A stretch of DNA of 8,416 nucleotides from Elusimicrobiota bacterium (lineage in GTDB: Bacteria > Elusimicrobiota > Elusimicrobia > UBA1565 > UBA9628), in contig JAGWRY010000453.1 in assembly GCA_028869495.1 (NCBI GenBank), positions 1-8,416 of the forward strand, written 5' to 3'. The notes beneath the pieces were generated by a model. The model made no database searches, was not told the origin of the DNA, and saw nothing but the letters and a program-made list of their open reading frames with translations. This document shows, in pieces, positions 5,319-8,416 of the stretch. Numbering within the stretch: position 1 is the first letter of the stretch; the number at the start of each line of letters is the position of its first letter. The translations under genes were made by a program, and so were the position numbers.

Positions 5319-5843
5319 ATGCGGGCGAAGAACGCGGCCCTGCTGGACCGGCTGTTCCGATTGGGCGTCCTCTACAAGGTCGTCGACGGAGCGGCTCAGT
5401 TCGTCGGCGGCGCGCTGTACTGGCGCTCGCGGCCCGGCCTGCTGTCGCGCTGGGCACGGATCCTCACCCGCGACGAGCTCTCCGAGGACCCCCACGACTA
5501 TTTCGCCACCCACCTGCGGACCTGGGCGGCGCATCTCGGACGCCACGGGCACGTCCTCCTCACAGCCTATCTGCTGATCCACGGGCTGATTCAGATTTTT
5601 CTCGGCGTCGCCCTTCTGCGCGACCGGCTCTGGGCCTACCCATGGGCGGCCGTCATTTTGACGGCGTTCGCCGCCTATCTGCTCTACGGGCTGACGCTGA
5701 GCTTCTCTCCGGCCGCGCTCGCGCTCTGCTTGATCGACGCCGGGATCATCGCGCTTCTGATCTGGGAATACCGACGCCGCACCCTCCCCGTCAGCCGCGC
5801 TCACGCCGTCAAATCCGCCGCGACCGTCTCCGGGAGGCACTGA
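5319..5843 (+). CDS. DUF2127 family integral membrane protein
   Basis: A 174-residue inner-membrane protein matching DUF2127 (PF09900). Hydrophobic segments lie at about 15-35, 77-99, 107-125 and 131-149, giving four likely membrane passes. The loop after the first holds the family signature DELSEDPHDYFATHL (52-66). Other typical pieces are LYKVVDGAAQFVGG (18-31), LLIHGLIQIFLGVALL (85-100) and RLWAYPWA (103-110). The C-terminus is basic and cytoplasmic by the positive-inside rule. No biochemical role is established for this family. A weak GAGAG four bases before the ATG may serve as ribosome site. The stop overlaps the next start by one base (TGATG), so it is the first gene of a coupled set. 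About 22 of 174 codons end in A or T, clearly more than in the genes to the left. Confidence 0.92.
   Translation: MRAKNAALLDRLFRLGVLYKVVDGAAQFVGGALYWRSRPGLLSRWARILTRDELSEDPHDYFATHLRTWAAHLGRHGHVLLTAYLLIHGLIQIFLGVALLRDRLWAYPWAAVILTAFAAYLLYGLTLSFSPAALALCLIDAGIIALLIWEYRRRTLPVSRAHAVKSAATVSGRH
5832..5837 (+). promoter_or_regulatory. Strong Shine-Dalgarno of the beta-propeller gene
   Basis: GGGAGG inside the last codons of the DUF2127 gene, five bases before the ATG at 5843. It fixes the beta-propeller start and supports translation from an operon transcript. Confidence 0.8.
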
Positions 5844-6871
5844 TGAATTCGAAGCGTCCGATTCTCGCGATCGCCGCCGTCCTGACCCTGGCGGCTTCCG
5901 CCTTCGCCGCGCATTCGCGCTCGCGCCGCTGGCGCGTCGAGAAGACCTGGCGCGTCGGCGGACCGGGCCGCTGGGACTACGTCACGACGGACTCCGCGCA
6001 CGGCCTCGTTTACGTCACGCGGCAGACCCACACTCTGGCTCTCGACGCCGAGACGGGCAGGACGATCGCCGACATCCCGGGCCAGCAGGGCAGTCACGGC
6101 GTCGCCCTCGTCCCCTCGGCGGGACGCGGCTTCATCACCGACGGCAAGGCCGGCGACGTCGTCGTCTTCGATCTCAAGACGCATCGCGTCCTGGGCCGCG
6201 TGCGCACGGAGGCAGACTCGGACGGCATCGTCTATGACCCCGCCACGGGAGAAGTCCTCGTGGTCTCCGGCAACGGCCATGCCCTGATCCCGCTCGCGTC
6301 CGGCGTCGACCTCAAGACCGACGCCGCGGGCGAGCCTCTCGACCTCGGCGGCAAGCCGGAGTTCCTCGCGGTCGACGGAAAAGGCCGGGCCTACGTGAAC
6401 CTGGTCGACAAGGACGAGGTGGCCGTCGTCGACACTCGGGCCATGAAGGTCGTCGCGCGCTGGCCGACGGCTCCCGGCGGCAACCCGACCGGCCTGGCCA
6501 TCGATCCCGCGGGGCGGCACCTGTTCATCGGCTGCCGCAAGCCGGCCGAGATGATCGTGATGAACGCCGATACCGGCAAGGTGCTGGCGGCCCTGCCCAT
6601 CGGCCGGGGCGTGGACGCGACGGTCTTCGACGGCCGCACGGCTTTCGCCAGCAGCGGCGACGGCACGCTGACCGCGGTCCGCGAGATGCGGCCAGGGAAG
6701 TTCGCGGTCGTTCAGGTCCTCAAGACCCTGCGGGGCGCCCGAACGATGGGAGTCGACGAGCGCTTGAGACGGATCTACCTGCCCGCCGCGCTCTTCGGCG
6801 CGAAAAAGAACGCGCGGGGCTGGCCGATCCCGCGGCCAGGGACTTTCCGCGTCGTCGTCGTCGGGAAGTAG
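5843..6871 (+). CDS. Secreted YncE/YVTN-type beta-propeller protein
   Basis: A 342-residue protein with a Sec signal (MNSKRPILAIAAVLTLAASAFAA, cleavage likely near 23). The mature part reads as successive beta-propeller blades of the YncE/YVTN superfamily: GRWDYVTTD...GLVYVTR (42-60), HTLALDAETGRTIADIPG (63-80), GRGFITDGKAGDVVVFDLKT (94-113), GKPEFLAVDGKGRAYVNLVDKDEVAVVDT (170-198), NPTGLAIDPAGRHLFIGC (214-231), MIVMNADTGKVLAALPIG (237-254), DGTLTAVRE and GARTMGVDERLRRIYLPAALFG (298-319). The blade around 140-168 is degenerate. Such periplasmic propellers are usually binding or scaffold proteins; a few bind DNA or substrates, and no catalytic residues can be assigned. The start ATG overlaps the DUF2127 stop and has GGGAGG upstream. 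About 34 of 342 codons end in A or T. Confidence 0.92.
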   Translation: MNSKRPILAIAAVLTLAASAFAAHSRSRRWRVEKTWRVGGPGRWDYVTTDSAHGLVYVTRQTHTLALDAETGRTIADIPGQQGSHGVALVPSAGRGFITDGKAGDVVVFDLKTHRVLGRVRTEADSDGIVYDPATGEVLVVSGNGHALIPLASGVDLKTDAAGEPLDLGGKPEFLAVDGKGRAYVNLVDKDEVAVVDTRAMKVVARWPTAPGGNPTGLAIDPAGRHLFIGCRKPAEMIVMNADTGKVLAALPIGRGVDATVFDGRTAFASSGDGTLTAVREMRPGKFAVVQVLKTLRGARTMGVDERLRRIYLPAALFGAKKNARGWPIPRPGTFRVVVVGK

Positions 6872-6884
6872 AGGCCGCGAAAAC

Positions 6885-7682
6885 ATGACGCCGACGCTCC
6901 GCAGGCTCTCCCCGCCGAGGACATGGCGGCGGCACTCAGCCGCGCTCGCCGCGATTCTCCCTCTCCTCGCGGCTCCGCCGGCGCGGGCGCAGTACGTGCC
7001 CCCGCGCGTCTCCGTCGTGTCCCTGCCGCAGACCGGGCGTCACGGCGGTCTGGAGCCGGGGCAGGTTTTCGTCGGAGACTGCCGCGGCGTCATCACAAAG
7101 CTAAACGGCGTCCAGATCGAGGAGCTCGCCGTCGTCCGCCTGACGGCTTACACGCCCTGGTATGTCAGCGTCGAGCGCGTCGCCCGCGACAAGGCGGGCG
7201 AGTTGGGGGCCAACTGCCTGACGAAAATCTCCACCTGGGGCGCGGGCTCCTATCCGTTCACCGTCTCCTACGACGCCTTCCGCATCACGCGCCAATGGGG
7301 GTTCGGCCTGCGCGCGCCCTGGTTCCCGGTGTCGAAGAAGGAACTGGCCGAGGCGGCTTCACCGGCCACGCCCGTTTCCGCCGCGCCCGCAGCAACGGCG
7401 TCGCCCGCGTCTCTCCCCGGCGCCGCCGCGGCGACGGGGGCGTCTCCGGCCCAACCCGACGTGCCGCTCTGGACCAGCGGGAACTTCGTTTTCCGCTTCG
7501 TGCTCGGTCTGGACACCGCGAAGTTCACTCCCGCCGTCTGGCAGGACGTCCAGCAGGACTTCAAGGAATACTTCCCGGCCGCGCAATACGCCCGTTTGCT
7601 GGACGCCCATGCACGCGGCGGACGCATTCTGGTCGACTTCAAGAATTTGACGATCACGGAAGTTCCCGCGGCCCGTCGATAG
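6885..7682 (+). CDS. Secreted two-domain protein of unknown function
   Basis: A 265-residue protein with an arginine-rich N-terminus, a hydrophobic core (about 18-30) and an ARA cleavage site giving Gln36 as the first mature residue. Domain 1 (about 40-150) contains GQVFVGDCRG (59-68) and ARDKAGELGANCLTKI (100-115), with Cys66 and Cys111 able to form a disulfide. The 'A..kA.elGAN.l' helix-strand pattern recalls RcsF/YbjQ/DUF4156-like envelope folds, but this is a weak analogy. An Ala/Pro/Ser/Thr-rich linker (about 152-193) leads to domain 2 (about 194-260), with LWTSGNFVFRFVLGLDTAKF and a helix around VWQDVQQDFKEYF. I recognise no family. It starts 13 bases after the beta-propeller stop with only a distant GAGG (6871-6874), so it probably belongs to the same transcript. 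About 40 of 265 codons end in A or T, the highest of the genes counted. Confidence 0.8.
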   Translation: MTPTLRRLSPPRTWRRHSAALAAILPLLAAPPARAQYVPPRVSVVSLPQTGRHGGLEPGQVFVGDCRGVITKLNGVQIEELAVVRLTAYTPWYVSVERVARDKAGELGANCLTKISTWGAGSYPFTVSYDAFRITRQWGFGLRAPWFPVSKKELAEAASPATPVSAAPAATASPASLPGAAAATGASPAQPDVPLWTSGNFVFRFVLGLDTAKFTPAVWQDVQQDFKEYFPAAQYARLLDAHARGGRILVDFKNLTITEVPAARR

Positions 7683-7690
7683 GACGATCA

Positions 7691-7701
7691 TATGCTACGC
7701 T
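7691..7701 (+). promoter_or_regulatory. Candidate -10 region of the ABC ATPase gene
   Basis: TATGCT (7691-7696) and the overlapping TACGCT (7696-7701) lie 12 and 7 bases before the ATG at 7709. Either would give a leader of at most a few bases. No -35 consensus is found at 16-18 bases from either. GGGG at 7702-7705, three bases before the ATG, is a poor ribosome site. The gap to the preceding gene is 26 bases, so readthrough is also possible. Confidence 0.3.
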
Positions 7702-7708
7702 GGGGCGC

Positions 7709-8416
7709 ATGGCGTTGATCGAACTGGCGGGAATCCGGCGCGATTACCGCGTCGGCGGCCAGGCCCTGCCCGTCCTCAAGGGGATCGACTTGACGGTCGA
7801 AGAGGGCGAGTTCCTCGCGATCATGGGGCCCTCCGGCTCGGGCAAGTCCACGCTGATGCAGATCCTGGGCCTGCTCGACCGCCCGACCGCCGGCGGCTAC
7901 CGCCTGCTCGGGCGCGACGTGACGCGCCTCTCCGACGACGAAGGCGCCGCCCTGCGCTCGCGGACGATCGGCTTCGTCTTCCAGATGTTCAACCTCCTGC
8001 CGCGGACCAGCGCGCTCGACAACGTCGGCCTGCCGATGATCTACGCGGGCCTGCCCGGGCGCCGCGAGCGCGCGGCCGAGCTCCTGCGCCGCGTCGGCCT
8101 CGGCGACCGGCTCGACCACGCGCCGAACCAGCTCTCCGGCGGCCAGCAGCAGCGCGTCGCGATCGCGCGGGCCCTGGTCAACAGCCCGCGCCTGATCTTC
8201 GCCGACGAGCCGACCGGCAACCTCGCTTCGGATCAGGCCGGCGAGATCCTGGGGCTCCTCGCTTCGCTGAATCACGACGGGATCACGGTCGTGATGGTGA
8301 CCCACGAGCCCGACATCGCGGCGCACGCGCGGCGCGTGCTGAGCCTCAAGGACGGCCGCGTCGTCTCGGACGAGCGCCGCGCGGCGGCCGCGCTCCCGGC
8401 CGCGCGCCGCGCCGCC
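7709..8416 (+). CDS. ABC transporter ATP-binding protein, MacB/LolD type (3' end outside window)
   Basis: 236 codons are visible and the frame is still open at the right edge. Residues 1-222 make a complete ATPase domain: Walker A GPSGSGKS (40-47), Q-loop Gln92 in FVFQMFNLLPRTSALDNV, signature LSGGQ (142-146), Walker B RLIFADEP (161-168, Glu167), and switch His199 in VTHE. The FNLLPRTSALDNV stretch and the PTGNL motif are typical of the MacB/LolD/FtsE-like 'type VII' group, whose members drive mechanotransmission for lipoprotein release or export of peptides and drugs. The D-loop reads NLAS rather than the common NLDS. The tail after 222 is Ala/Arg-rich and low in complexity. The expected FtsX-like permease would lie to the right, outside the window, so the substrate is unknown. 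Only about 9 of 236 codons end in A or T. Confidence 0.95.
   Translation, partial: MALIELAGIRRDYRVGGQALPVLKGIDLTVEEGEFLAIMGPSGSGKSTLMQILGLLDRPTAGGYRLLGRDVTRLSDDEGAALRSRTIGFVFQMFNLLPRTSALDNVGLPMIYAGLPGRRERAAELLRRVGLGDRLDHAPNQLSGGQQQRVAIARALVNSPRLIFADEPTGNLASDQAGEILGLLASLNHDGITVVMVTHEPDIAAHARRVLSLKDGRVVSDERRAAAALPAARRAA

Noticed and set aside
5801..6886. 361-residue minus-strand frame opposite the beta-propeller
   Set aside because: It is a low-complexity antisense shadow without a domain, opposite a well-supported secreted propeller gene.
7647..7652. TTGACG as -35 for the ABC ATPase gene
   Set aside because: It lies 38 bases before TATGCT (7691), more than twice the usable spacing, and encodes Leu-Thr near the end of the preceding gene.

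Overview
This window is very GC-rich DNA, tightly packed with genes on both strands. It carries eight complete protein genes and two that run off the ends. Many products have lipoprotein or Sec signals, or are membrane proteins. This suggests a free-living, Gram-negative-type bacterium with high GC. The phylum cannot be fixed from sequence alone; Elusimicrobiota, Acidobacteriota and deltaproteobacterial lineages are all possible. No RNA gene, CRISPR array, transposase or phage gene was seen.

Layout. (1) Bases 1-84 hold the last codons of an unidentified plus-strand gene. Its stop overlaps the stop of the convergent next gene in a shared CTAG. (2) Bases 81-3245 hold an Old Yellow Enzyme-type NAD(P)H:flavin oxidoreductase (minus strand). 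It is divergent from a translationally coupled pair on the plus strand: a dienelactone hydrolase family hydrolase and an MFS_3-type efflux transporter. The 58-base divergent intergenic region holds two -10-like boxes and, between them, an imperfect palindromic motif (GGTGCCTGACCCC). The three genes could form a small detoxification or catabolic unit, but their substrates are unknown. (3) Bases 3256-5091 (minus strand) hold a secreted Sel1-repeat protein, a coupled lipoprotein, and a small secreted protein with two cysteines in its mature part. The last has its own near-consensus promoter, TTGACA-17-TAGACT, ending six bases before its ATG. (4) Bases 5092-5318 are a 227-base divergent intergenic region. 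(5) Bases 5319-7682 (plus strand) hold a DUF2127 membrane protein, a YVTN/YncE-type secreted beta-propeller and an unrecognised secreted two-domain protein, spaced like an operon. (6) From 7709 off the right edge is a MacB/LolD-type ABC ATPase whose stop codon is not in the window.

Two signals go beyond the gene list. First, four genes without a usable Shine-Dalgarno have a TANNNT box 6-7 bases before their ATG, the pattern expected of leaderless transcripts. Sel1 and the beta-propeller gene instead have strong Shine-Dalgarno sites. Second, by hand count the genes at 5319-7682 use A/T-ending codons about 10-15% of the time, against roughly 3-4% in the flanking hydrolase and ABC genes, so this block has a different compositional history or selection regime. 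I did not find a clearly new defence, mobile or biosynthetic system.
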